A DNA stretch of 39,493 nt, taken from contig JAFLBG010000036.1 in NCBI GenBank assembly GCA_017303975.1, positions 1-39,493 on the forward strand, given 5' to 3'. This stretch comes from Bacteroidota bacterium (GTDB lineage: Bacteria > Bacteroidota > Bacteroidia > JAFLBG01). The first letter of the stretch is position 1; every line of letters begins with the position of its first letter. This document shows, in pieces, positions 32,154 through 39,493 of the stretch. The notes under the pieces were generated by a model. That model had not been told where the DNA came from and did not search any database. It saw nothing but the letters and a program-made list of their open reading frames with translations. The translations under genes and the position numbers were made by a program.

Positions 32154-34283
32154 ATGAAACTAAAATTTACCCTAGTAACCCTAACCATTGCAAGCTTTTT
32201 ATCTTTACAAGCTCAAACTATAGTTATTGACCCTGGTCATGGCTACGACTCCAATGGAGGAAACCCTGACGGACGTTCTGCTACAGAACACTCTACTAGT
32301 CTAGCAGCAGGCTTGCGTTTAAAAACACTAATAGACAACGGGTGTCCAAACTGGACAGCACACATGACACGTAGTACCGCAAATGGTTGGATAAGCCTTA
32401 CACAGCGATCGGCCATGAGTAATAGTTGGAATGCCGATTATTACCTAAGTATACATTGCAACGCAGGTGGAGGAAGTGGTACAGAAACTTTTTGGTGTGC
32501 GCTGAATGACAACAGTAGCTCTGATGACATCACATTCGCAAACAAAATTCAAGAAAAAATGGTATCGTATGGCAATTGGATTGATAGACGAGTTGTGGAA
32601 GATGATTCCTATATTTTTCACTTATCAGTATTGCGCTATTCAAATGCAACAGGCTGCTTAAACGAAATAGGATTTGTAGACTACTCTTCTGATGCCAGTA
32701 AACTAAATAGCAGTGCATATCGTGATAGTTTTGCACTAGCATACCAAAAAGCATTTATTGCATTGTTAGGGGGCTGTCAAACTCCTCCTCCGTCAGACGC
32801 TATTGCACCGATTACACAAATAAGTATTCCCGGGGCATGGCAAACCAACAACTTTACCGCAACATTCAGCGATGCCGATAATACAGGTGGTAGTGGATTA
32901 GAAAAAAGTTACTATCAAGTAATTGACTACAACGGCACAGAATGGAGAGCAAATGCGAACAATGGTTTTTTTGCCGACAATTTCGACCAAGCCATTCATC
33001 CGGAATGGACTGTAAAAACAGGCAGTTGGAGCATTAACAATGGATATCTAACACAAAGTGACGAAAGTAATAACAATACCAATATCTACGCTTCGTTAAA
33101 TCAAAACCTATCGAATAGATACTTATACCATTTTGTAGCTAAAATAGATGGAAGCGGAAACAACAGAAGAGCAGGATTTCACTTTATGTGCGACCAAGCC
33201 GACTCCTCTCAACGAGGAAATAGTTATTTTGTTTGGTTAAGACCGGATGCTTCTAAACTATCAGTTTACAAGGTTACAAACAACAGTTTCGGAAATCCTG
33301 TAGTAGATGTTCCTCTAACCATTAATGTTGGACAAGTGGACGATTACAAAATTATTTACGATAGAATTACAGGCAAAATGTCCGTTTACCAAAATGACAT
33401 TCTAATTGCCAACTGGACCGACTCTTCTCCTATTTCATCGGGCAATGCAATTTCTTTTAGAAGCGGAAACTCCAACTTTGCTATTACTGAATTAAAAGTA
33501 TACCGGTCAAGAAGTACATCTACAGCAATATCTGTAGGACCAACAAGTAATAAAGACATTCGATACGAAAACACATCGCCTTCGGCACCTGCAGGAAAAG
33601 TAAAATCTATTTGTACAGATATTGCCGGAAATATTTCTTCCATCACAACTCAAAACATTGATGTTGACTGGACAAGCCCTAATGGCGCAGTATTGATAAA
33701 CGATGGCACCGGAGCAGATATTTCTACTTCTTACTCGCTTAATTCGTTATCTGCAAATTGGACCGGATTTTTAGATTCCAACTCAGGAATTACTATGTAT
33801 GAATACGCTATTGGCATGGCGTCTGGAGACTCTGATGTAGTTGGCTGGACAAACAATATGCTCAATACGCAAATCAACCTAAGCGGTTTAACTTTATTTC
33901 CAAATAAAACGTACTATGTAAGTGTTCGTGCACAAAATGCAGCAGGTATTAAATCGTCTATATATACAAGTAATGGTCAAATAGCACAACCTACTTATTT
34001 AAGCGTACACGAAAATAATTCTGATTTAAAGCTAAATGCTTGGCCAAATCCTTTCTCTGGTACTACATGGATTTCATTTATAGTAAAGGAAAAATCGAGA
34101 GTAGAGATTAATTTATTAGATGCATCAGGAAAATCAATTACTCTTTATAATAATTCCGAAGAGCCTGCAGGAGATTTTTCTATACCAATAAATGCCGTAT
34201 TGATGAATTTATCAAGTGGAGTGTATATAGCAGAAATTAAAATAAACAACCAAACCAATAATACGAAGTTGGTATTGCAATAA
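32154..34283 (+). CDS. Secreted N-acetylmuramoyl-L-alanine amidase (Amidase_3) with T9SS sorting domain
   Basis: This zinc amidase cleaves the bond between muramic acid and the stem peptide. The 709-residue protein has a signal peptide (1-21, cut near 'LQAQT') and an Amidase_3 domain at 22-215. Zinc ligands are His29 ('VIDPGHG'), Glu45 ('ATEHSTSLA') and His101 ('LSIHCNAGGG'), and the catalytic Glu171 is in 'CLNEIGFVDY'. A concanavalin-like region follows (about 275-450, 'WSINNGYLTQSDESNN...'), then an FN3-like region (about 520-610, 'YYVSVRAQNAAGIKSS') and a T9SS type A sorting domain ('LNAWPNPFSG' to the end). The sorting domain implies action outside the outer membrane, on foreign cell walls or shed peptidoglycan, rather than in daughter-cell separation. 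Confidence 0.92.
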   Translation: MKLKFTLVTLTIASFLSLQAQTIVIDPGHGYDSNGGNPDGRSATEHSTSLAAGLRLKTLIDNGCPNWTAHMTRSTANGWISLTQRSAMSNSWNADYYLSIHCNAGGGSGTETFWCALNDNSSSDDITFANKIQEKMVSYGNWIDRRVVEDDSYIFHLSVLRYSNATGCLNEIGFVDYSSDASKLNSSAYRDSFALAYQKAFIALLGGCQTPPPSDAIAPITQISIPGAWQTNNFTATFSDADNTGGSGLEKSYYQVIDYNGTEWRANANNGFFADNFDQAIHPEWTVKTGSWSINNGYLTQSDESNNNTNIYASLNQNLSNRYLYHFVAKIDGSGNNRRAGFHFMCDQADSSQRGNSYFVWLRPDASKLSVYKVTNNSFGNPVVDVPLTINVGQVDDYKIIYDRITGKMSVYQNDILIANWTDSSPISSGNAISFRSGNSNFAITELKVYRSRSTSTAISVGPTSNKDIRYENTSPSAPAGKVKSICTDIAGNISSITTQNIDVDWTSPNGAVLINDGTGADISTSYSLNSLSANWTGFLDSNSGITMYEYAIGMASGDSDVVGWTNNMLNTQINLSGLTLFPNKTYYVSVRAQNAAGIKSSIYTSNGQIAQPTYLSVHENNSDLKLNAWPNPFSGTTWISFIVKEKSRVEINLLDASGKSITLYNNSEEPAGDFSIPINAVLMNLSSGVYIAEIKINNQTNNTKLVLQ

Positions 34284-34296
34284 TTAATTTATTCAC

Positions 34297-34339
34297 TAAC
34301 TATCTTTTGCAAAATTGCAACCTTTGCAAAAGATAGTTA
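34297..34339. terminator. Bidirectional hairpin terminator between amidase and SirB1-like genes
   Basis: Arms 34297-34313 and 34323-34339 make a 17-bp perfect stem with a 9-nt loop. An outer 7-bp match (34288-34294 with 34347-34353) could extend it. It lies between convergent genes, 13 nt after the amidase stop and 17 nt from the other stop. Confidence 0.78.
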
Positions 34340-34356
34340 ATTGATAGAATAAATAT

Positions 34357-35298
34357 TTACTTAGCTTCTTCCACAACTTTTAAAATTGCCTCTAACTCTT
34401 CTTTCTTAGGAATATAACCCAATCGCTCGTAGGAGTTAATCAAATTTCGAAGTAGCCGCTTTACCATATCAGTATTTGTACATGGCATGTAAAAACTCTC
34501 ACTCGATTTTAAATTAAGTTGTTTTAAAAACGCATCAATCTCTTTTCTGCCAAATACAGTGCCTTTACTAAACGGATTAATGTAAAAAAGAATTTTTTCT
34601 ACCTCTCCATTCTCATCTTGATGCAAATGATTATCTACATTTAAGTATGCCAAAATGAAATGTTCGGGCAAATTAACCCCATAAATTGGCAATCCGAGGC
34701 TTTGCGCAATTACCGAATACAAAATAGACAAGGATAGCGGATTTCCTTTTTTGCTTTCTAAAACTGTGTTTATGTATGAATTTTGCGGAGCATGGTAGTT
34801 GGTTGTATTTCCACTAAAATTATGAACATCAAAAATAATATGATTTAGAATCTTAACTTTCTCCAACGCTGTAAGATTATCGTTTAACTCCAACCATACA
34901 TCTTGACGAATTTGATCGATTTGCTTCTTTAACTTTACTTCATCCAAATCAGGATATTGGTATCTAGCTACAAGCAAAACACCCTCCAGTAAATGATTTT
35001 GATCGTCTTTACTCCATTTTGAAATTTGAGCCAAAATTTCTTCGAATTGTATATTATGGATGATAATCTCTATCCTACTTTGTAGAATATTATCAAACGA
35101 GTTTTCCCAAGCGTGCTCCAAAACCGGAATAACATCTATTCCCAAACTCAAGAGTTTACTTTTTATCTGAAGAAACACTTCTTCATCCGGATCGTCTAAT
35201 AAACTTATTAATGCATTCAATTCGTTTGGGCTAATCATATCCTTGAGTTTAATACCTACAAATCTATCTTTTACTTGTTTCAAGTAGGCTTTTCCCAA
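34357..35298 (-). CDS. Transglutaminase-like SirB1-family protein
   Basis: The 313-residue protein of the SirB1/Transglut_core2 type begins with a helical HEAT-like region ('MISPNELNALISLLDDPDEEVFLQIKSKLLSLGIDVIPVLEHAWENS', about residues 22-67). The core is 'NYHAPQNSYINTVLESKKGNPLSLSILYSVIAQSLGLPIYGVNLPEHFILAY' (about 166-217). In that region the usual transglutaminase Cys is replaced by Ser/Gly positions, and the His and downstream acidic residue are kept. The usual TPR end is present only as a short tail. It has no signal peptide, so it is cytoplasmic. The molecular role of this family is uncertain. It reads towards the amidase gene and shares its terminator hairpin. Confidence 0.85.
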   Translation of the reverse strand: MGKAYLKQVKDRFVGIKLKDMISPNELNALISLLDDPDEEVFLQIKSKLLSLGIDVIPVLEHAWENSFDNILQSRIEIIIHNIQFEEILAQISKWSKDDQNHLLEGVLLVARYQYPDLDEVKLKKQIDQIRQDVWLELNDNLTALEKVKILNHIIFDVHNFSGNTTNYHAPQNSYINTVLESKKGNPLSLSILYSVIAQSLGLPIYGVNLPEHFILAYLNVDNHLHQDENGEVEKILFYINPFSKGTVFGRKEIDAFLKQLNLKSSESFYMPCTNTDMVKRLLRNLINSYERLGYIPKKEELEAILKVVEEAK

Positions 35299-35442
35299 AT
35301 TGATTTATAAACAAACCATCTGTTAACCTTAATTAACAAATAGGCTTTAATAAAAGAGAAAAAGTTCCCGTTTTAGATATAAATAGTTGAGAAATAATAA
35401 ATTAGTGTTGCAAAATGGTGTTTAAATTTTGTTAAAATATAG

Positions 35443-35470
35443 TTTGTTTAACAAAAAGGTATTAAATTTG
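35443..35470 (+). promoter_or_regulatory. Candidate promoter of the universal stress protein pair
   Basis: TTTG (35443-35446), a 16-nt spacer and TAAATTTG (35463-35470) match the Bacteroidota consensus, with a full -7 box. The ATG at 35496 is 25 nt further on. Confidence 0.48.
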
Positions 35471-35495
35471 CACTAAAATACGAATACAATCTGCT

Positions 35496-36392
35496 ATGAG
35501 TAACCACCACACCAATCAAATTTTAGTTCCGGTTGATTTTTCTGAGCAATCTCTTATTGCTATAGACCAGTCCTACACTTTAGCTCGCGAATACAATGCC
35601 GAGATTACATTGTTGTATGTTATTGAAGATTCAAATAACCTTTTCAAGTTTTTTTCTAAAGAACAAGACGAAGGAATGAAAAAGGAAATTCAAATTCAAT
35701 TGGATAAGGTAGCGGATGATGTGGAAAAGAAAAGCAAGCGAAAAGTAAACACCATGATCGCTAAAGGGCGCGTGTACGAAAAGGTATCCGAAATAGCCGA
35801 AGAAATAAATGCGGTATTCATTATAATGGGAACAAGTGGGGGTTCATCTTCTGCACTTAAGAAAAAATTTATTGGCTCAAATGCACTACGAGTAGTTAGA
35901 GAATCAAAAGTTCCTGTAATTTCTATTAAAGGAAAAAATCATAGAGCCGGATGCAAAAACATTGTGTTACCACTCGATTTAACAAAAGAAACTAAAGAAA
36001 AAGTAACCAAAGCCATTGAGCTTGCTAAAGTATTTGGAGGATCTACCGTGCGTGTGGTTTCTGTGTTATTTACAACAGATGAGTTTATTGTAAATCGCTT
36101 AACCAGACAATTAGCGCAGGTTAAATCTTTTATCGAAAAATCGGATGTAAAATGCACTGCCGAAATTATTAAAGGAATAAAAGGAGAAGAAACGCTTGCT
36201 CAAAACGTAATTGATTACGCCAAAAAAGTAGAAGCCGATTTAATTATGATTATGACGCAGCAAGAAACTGATTTTACAGAATTTTTTATCGGTTCGTCAG
36301 CACAGGAAATGATTCAAAATTCAGAAATTCCTGTTTTGAGTATTGTTCCCACTCCTAAAAAAGATACTATTTCACCAATAAGACCTTACTAA
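35496..36392 (+). CDS. Tandem-domain universal stress protein (UspA family) 1
   Basis: The 298-residue cytoplasmic protein holds two UspA domains: residues 5-147 from 'NQILVPVDFSEQSLIAIDQSYTLAREYNAEITLLYVIED', and 155-288 from 'KNIVLPLDLTKETKEKVTKAIELAKVFGG'. The first carries 'IIMGTSGGSSSALKKKFIGSNALRVV', which keeps the G-2x-G-9x-G-S ATP-binding pattern. The second has 'IMTQQETDFTEFFIGSSAQEMI', lacking the first glycines, so it probably binds nucleotide poorly. Such proteins protect cells under stress and starvation, but the specific role here is unknown. It is followed after 56 bp by a homologous tandem gene. Confidence 0.92.
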   Translation: MSNHHTNQILVPVDFSEQSLIAIDQSYTLAREYNAEITLLYVIEDSNNLFKFFSKEQDEGMKKEIQIQLDKVADDVEKKSKRKVNTMIAKGRVYEKVSEIAEEINAVFIIMGTSGGSSSALKKKFIGSNALRVVRESKVPVISIKGKNHRAGCKNIVLPLDLTKETKEKVTKAIELAKVFGGSTVRVVSVLFTTDEFIVNRLTRQLAQVKSFIEKSDVKCTAEIIKGIKGEETLAQNVIDYAKKVEADLIMIMTQQETDFTEFFIGSSAQEMIQNSEIPVLSIVPTPKKDTISPIRPY

Positions 36393-36448
36393 AAATAGCT
36401 ATAAAATAAGTAGCTGTCTTTAGTTTAGCTAGTAAACAACAACCTGAT

Positions 36449-37333
36449 TTGAAAAAATTTTCAATTACACAGCTACTTATTCCAATTGATTTTTCGGAAA
36501 CTTCTTATTTGGCTTTAGAACATGCCATTTTTATGGCACGTTTATTTAAAGCAGAAATTATTCTATTGAACGTTGTAGAAAAAAACTGGGAAAATTTTTC
36601 GGTATTAATGCCGGAAATAAAAGTATTAGAGCCCTCTAAACTAGTGGATCAATTAGAACAAAAGCTGGAAGAAGTTGCAGATAGCATATTTGAAGAGCAT
36701 GGTATTAGATGCGAAGCACTTGTAACATCAGGGAGTATTTGCAACGAAGTAGTTACCATTGCAGCCGATAGAGATGTAAGCCTAATTGTGATGGGCACAC
36801 ATGGCATATCGGGCGTAGAAGAGTTTTTCTTAGGAAGTAATGCATATAAAGTTGTTACACGAGCGCAATGTCCTGTAATGTCGGTACAAGCTCATGCAAA
36901 AAAAATTGGATTCTCTCAAATAGTATTACCGATAGACAATTCTGACCACTCTAGACAGAAGGTAGCTCAAGTAGCCGTTTTGGCTAAAAATTATGGATCT
37001 ATAATTAACGTGATTGGAATTCTAAGTGAAAACGATGACATTGTAGATGAAAATAAATTGAGTATTAAAATAAATCAAATTGAAGCCTATTTTAAAGCCA
37101 TTGATATTGTTTGCAATACAAAGGTTGTAAAAGGCAAGAATCATGCAGCATTAACAATTAATTATGCAAACGAACTAAATGCAGATTTAATTGCTATAAT
37201 GACAGACCAAGACGATGACGGTATTTTCCTAAGTCCATATGCACAGCAAATTGTAAATCATTCTAAAATACCGGTATTGAGTATTACTCCGGAAGAGCAT
37301 CCGGAAAACATTCCTTGGGTGCATCCATATTAA
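36449..37333 (+). CDS. Tandem-domain universal stress protein (UspA family) 2
   Basis: The 294-residue paralogue of the preceding gene opens with a TTG start codon; no nearer ATG or GTG precedes the first strand 'ITQLLIPIDFSETSYLALEHAIFMARLFKAEIILLNVVE'. Domain 1 keeps the nucleotide-binding motif 'VMGTHGISGVEEFFLGSNAYKVV'. Domain 2 ('FSQIVLPIDNSDHSRQKVAQVAVLAKNYG') has only 'IMTDQDDDGIFLSPYAQQIV', a degenerate version. The same pattern, intact first and degenerate second domain, is seen in the upstream gene, which fits duplication of a whole two-domain gene. Probably co-transcribed with it. Confidence 0.9.
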   Translation: MKKFSITQLLIPIDFSETSYLALEHAIFMARLFKAEIILLNVVEKNWENFSVLMPEIKVLEPSKLVDQLEQKLEEVADSIFEEHGIRCEALVTSGSICNEVVTIAADRDVSLIVMGTHGISGVEEFFLGSNAYKVVTRAQCPVMSVQAHAKKIGFSQIVLPIDNSDHSRQKVAQVAVLAKNYGSIINVIGILSENDDIVDENKLSIKINQIEAYFKAIDIVCNTKVVKGKNHAALTINYANELNADLIAIMTDQDDDGIFLSPYAQQIVNHSKIPVLSITPEEHPENIPWVHPY

Positions 37334-37422
37334 TATATCCAATATCTACTAGGTAGAAACCAACATATATCATTTAACATTTATTAATTGATAGCACCTT
37401 ATTTTATTTGTAAATTTACTAT

Positions 37423-37797
37423 ATGAAGTTTGTGGCTTTAATATTATTAAATTATATCTGTTGGTTAACAATTCATCCATCGGTTGAACAACTTGCAAAA
37501 TATTTCAACAGAGTAGCTACTATTGAATCTTGTTGTTCCAATGAAGAAACAACTGAATCTTCAAACTGCGAAAAAAACAACGAAAACAAATCAAAAAGGT
37601 GTTGTAGTGGTGGCTTATGCAATAATCCATTTATGGCTTGTATGCCTTGTTGCGGGTTTCACAATGAAACTACCAACAGCCTCGTATTTACAACGAACAA
37701 CTTCGTTGAATTGGCTTTCCCTTACCCAAATATGCATATTCACAGTATAGCATTCAGTATTTTCCACCCTCCCAAATTAAATTGGCTCATCTGCTAA
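37423..37797 (+). CDS. Small exported Cys-rich protein (HYC_CC_PP-like)
   Basis: The 124-residue protein starts with a hydrophobic segment ('MKFVALILLNYICWLTIHPS', likely signal peptide or anchor). Eleven cysteines include the pairs Cys37-38, Cys60-61 and Cys76-77, and singles at 49, 66 and 73. The middle is Asn/Glu/Lys-rich and the end has a 'FHPPKLNW' Pro-Pro motif. This arrangement is like the small Bacteroidota proteins that NCBI calls HYC_CC_PP (Cys-Cys pairs and a C-terminal Pro-Pro, often near heavy-metal transporters), although the N-terminal His-Tyr-Cys is not seen, only 'NYIC'. It lies upstream of the metallothionein-like gene and the P1B ATPase. A weak 6-bp hairpin (37807-37830) follows. 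A second frame at 37523-37750 is a shadow. Confidence 0.65.
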   Translation: MKFVALILLNYICWLTIHPSVEQLAKYFNRVATIESCCSNEETTESSNCEKNNENKSKRCCSGGLCNNPFMACMPCCGFHNETTNSLVFTTNNFVELAFPYPNMHIHSIAFSIFHPPKLNWLIC

Positions 37798-37918
37798 TCT
37801 AAATTGCCACCTAAACAAGATTATAGGTGTTAGTTTATGAATAAATAATTAAGACCCATTATTCAACCACTATTCTGAATGGTTTAATAATAATTTATCG
37901 AATTTTAAAAAAATAAAC

Positions 37919-38146
37919 ATGAAAAAAATAGTTATTGGTGGATTTTCCGCCTTGTTAATATGCAGTGCAATTGTTTTTGCAGGCAATACATCCAAAAACA
38001 TTGCAATAACTGCAAACACATGCGATTGCAAGAATTGTATATGTGAAAAATGCACCTGCACATCTTGTGAAGAAAACTGCAAATGTGAAGAAAAGTGTTG
38101 TACAACAACTAATTGTTGTAGTGGCACCACACAGTGTTCTCACTAA
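37919..38146 (+). CDS. Exported metallothionein-like Cys-rich peptide
   Basis: The 75-residue protein has a signal peptide (residues 1-21, 'MKKIVIGGFSALLICSAIVFA') and a mature part of about 54 residues with 14 cysteines (35, 37, 40, 42, 45, 47, 50, 54, 56, 60, 61, 66, 67, 73), mostly as Cys-x-Cys and Cys-x2-Cys, plus a C-terminal His. This spacing resembles metallothioneins, which bind Cu, Zn or Cd in thiolate clusters, but it is not a classical SmtA or MymT and no aromatic residue occurs in the mature part. The signal peptide places it in the periplasm or outside, unlike cytoplasmic metallothioneins. It precedes a copper-type ATPase gene on the same strand, with tRNA-His and a bidirectional terminator between. 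Metal binding is inferred. Confidence 0.82.
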   Translation: MKKIVIGGFSALLICSAIVFAGNTSKNIAITANTCDCKNCICEKCTCTSCEENCKCEEKCCTTTNCCSGTTQCSH

Positions 38147-38150
38147 GTAC

Positions 38151-38190
38151 AAAACGAAAAAGAGAGGCAATAGCCTCTCTTTTTCGTTTT
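38151..38190. terminator. Bidirectional terminator between the Cys-rich peptide gene and tRNA-His
   Basis: Arms 38151-38168 and 38173-38190 form an 18-bp perfect stem with a 4-nt loop (AATA). A GAGAGGC/GCCTCTC core is flanked by A-rich and T-rich ends. It lies 4 nt after the + strand gene and 6 nt after the 3' end of the minus-strand tRNA. Confidence 0.85.
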
Positions 38191-38196
38191 ATTCAG

Positions 38197-38271
38197 GGTA
38201 ACCAATGGGGCTCGAACCCACGACCCTCAGAACCACAATCTGATGCTCTAACCAACTGAGCTATGGCTACC
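38197..38271 (-). tRNA. tRNA-His (anticodon GTG)
   Basis: On the minus strand the 75-nt gene folds into a standard cloverleaf. The acceptor has 8 pairs because of an extra 5' G (G-1) opposite C73, the identity mark of tRNA-His. The D stem GCTC/GAGC, anticodon stem TCAGA/TCTGA with loop TTGTGGT (anticodon GTG), and T arm GTGGG-TTCGAGC-CCCAT are all visible. CCA is not encoded. It is alone, with no neighbouring tRNA. Confidence 0.95.
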
Positions 38272-38370
38272 ATATTCGGATGCAAAGATATATAATTTTA
38301 ACAACATAAAAATAAAGATTTTACTTTTACGTTTTGTAGCTTTATAAGTCTACTAATTTTTTTCGGAATC

Positions 38371-39493
38371 ATGTCGAATTCAGCAGCTAAAGTAACCTTG
38401 CAAATTGATGGAATGGATTGCTCCAGCTGCGCGTTGACCATCACAAAAAAACTTCAAAAAAAAGGACTAGAAAATGTTACTGTTAACTTTGCCACAGGTG
38501 AGGCTCAGTTTAGCTTACCCCAAGATCAAAAAATTGGAACAATCATTACTGATATCAATAGCCTTGGGTACAGAGTTGTTGAGGAAAATATCAAAGAAAA
38601 TTTTTGGAATAAATATGGCACTCTTGCAAACAAGTTAATTTTTTGTACTGTATTTACCATTCCGCTGATGTTACACATGCTAATTCCGCATCCTATTTTA
38701 ATGAATCCGGAATTTCAACTGCTACTGACAATTCCGGTTATGATTGTTGGAATTATTCATTTTGGAAAAAGTGCATATAAATCAGTACTTACACTGGCAC
38801 CAAACATGGATGTATTAATTGCCATTGGCTCTTCATCTGCGTTCATTTATAGTTTGGCAGGATATGTACTTTATAAAAACACTCATTTAGTTCACAATTA
38901 CTTATTTTTTGAAACAGCTGCAAGTATTATCACACTTGTACTTTTAGGTAATTATATAGAACACAAATCGGTAAAAAAAACCACTACGGCCATTAAAGAC
39001 CTTACAGATTTAAAGCCGTTGAAATCTAAAAAAGTTACAGTCGTAAATGGCCTCGAAAACATCTCAGAAATAAAAACAGAAGACATTCGTATAAATGATG
39101 TTATACTTATAAATACCGGAGACAAAATACCTGTAGATGGCATTATAACAGAGGGCACGGGATTTGCGGACGAATCTTCGCTTACCGGAGAAAGCCTTCC
39201 CGTTCAAAAGCTTATAAACAGCACTGTTACAAGTGGCACAATTTTAATTGATGGATCTGTAAAAATAAAAGCACTAGCTGTTGGCGAAAACACTACGCTC
39301 GCAAAAATTATCGACTTAGTAAAAAATGCACAGCACGCAAAACCATCCATACAAAAGCTAGGCGATAAGATTAGCAATATATTTGTGCCTGCGGTACTTG
39401 TTATTGCGCTTGCAACTTTTTTCTTAAACTACTTTATTTTAGATAAAAGCGTACAGATTTCTGTCATGAATTCCATTGCCGTATTAGTAATTT
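38371..39493 (+). CDS. Copper-type P1B ATPase, N-terminal 374 codons (runs off right edge)
   Basis: This is a heavy-metal-transporting P-type ATPase. An N-terminal metal-binding domain carries 'IDGMDCSSC' (Cys17, Cys20). The predicted membrane helices are at about 85-105, 118-135, 147-166 and 178-196. The actuator domain has 'INTGDKIPVDGIITEGTG' and 'DESSLTGESLPV', with TGES at 272-275. A further helix begins at about 350. The usual next elements (CPC motif, DKTGT phosphorylation site) fall beyond the window edge, so metal choice (Cu, Ag or other) is inferred from the N-terminal domain type. The start ATG (38371) lies 99 nt after the tRNA on the opposite strand. The context of two Cys-rich exported proteins supports a metal-handling role. 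Confidence 0.88.
   Translation, partial: MSNSAAKVTLQIDGMDCSSCALTITKKLQKKGLENVTVNFATGEAQFSLPQDQKIGTIITDINSLGYRVVEENIKENFWNKYGTLANKLIFCTVFTIPLMLHMLIPHPILMNPEFQLLLTIPVMIVGIIHFGKSAYKSVLTLAPNMDVLIAIGSSSAFIYSLAGYVLYKNTHLVHNYLFFETAASIITLVLLGNYIEHKSVKKTTTAIKDLTDLKPLKSKKVTVVNGLENISEIKTEDIRINDVILINTGDKIPVDGIITEGTGFADESSLTGESLPVQKLINSTVTSGTILIDGSVKIKALAVGENTTLAKIIDLVKNAQHAKPSIQKLGDKISNIFVPAVLVIALATFFLNYFILDKSVQISVMNSIAVLVI

Noticed and set aside
37523-37750. 75-aa frame overlapping the 124-aa Cys-rich protein
   Set aside because: It overlaps in another frame, has no signal peptide or motif of its own, and the 124-aa frame has the coherent Cys-rich pattern and a hydrophobic start.

Overview
This AT-rich window comes from a chromosome of the phylum Bacteroidota. 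The evidence is: several secreted proteins ending in the type IX secretion (T9SS) type A sorting domain (variants of 'YPNPA...G.Y'); a short primary sigma factor of the Bacteroidota type; promoter candidates fitting TTG-N16-20-TAnnTTTG; a long-form GAPDH; and lineage-typical families (DUF4421, DUF4476, M61 peptidase, a BamA/TamA-like lipoprotein with a POTRA start). No phage, integrase, transposase or CRISPR array was seen, and most of the window reads as core chromosome. The genus cannot be named from what is visible.

Layout. 1-1.3 kb: the start of a BamA/TamA-like lipoprotein gene reading off the left edge, then two paralogous Ala-rich lipoproteins closed by a 54-bp perfect palindrome. 1.3-3.2 kb (minus): bestrophin-like channel and hemE. 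3.2-5.5 kb: a secreted T9SS endonuclease I facing a DUF4421 membrane protein. 5.4-11.9 kb (minus): aconitase, long GAPDH, primary sigma factor and an exported TPR protein. 12.0-16.3 kb: ychF and prfC facing mnmE. 16.5-18.7 kb: an orphan 80-aa protein, a JmjC/cupin oxygenase and sucD. 18.7-22.0 kb (minus): DUF1003, M61 peptidase and DUF4476, probably one operon. 22.1-23.5 kb: lipoamide dehydrogenase. 23.7-34.3 kb: a secretome block with a gingipain-fold protein that seems to lack its catalytic residues, a 1531-residue adhesin-like protein, a TolB-like propeller protein and an N-acetylmuramoyl-L-alanine amidase with a sorting domain. 34.3-37.3 kb: a SirB1-type transglutaminase-like protein (minus) and two tandem-domain universal stress proteins. 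37.4 kb to the end: two exported Cys-rich small proteins, tRNA-His and the first 374 codons of a copper-type P1B ATPase.

How the parts may work together. Aconitase, SucD and lipoamide dehydrogenase serve the TCA cycle and 2-oxoacid dehydrogenases, and GAPDH serves glycolysis, but they are scattered over separate transcription units. The T9SS cargo proteins would be exported across the outer membrane and displayed or released. The right end looks like a metal (probably copper) handling locus: a pump gene preceded by an exported metallothionein-like peptide with 14 cysteines and another Cys-rich exported protein. The most unusual items are that Cys-rich pair, the paired QDSIAA-repeat lipoproteins, the orphan small protein beside a JmjC oxygenase, the apparent pseudo-gingipain, a terminator-like hairpin inside a coding start, and a diverged GC-rich direct repeat in the only gene-free stretch over 300 bp.
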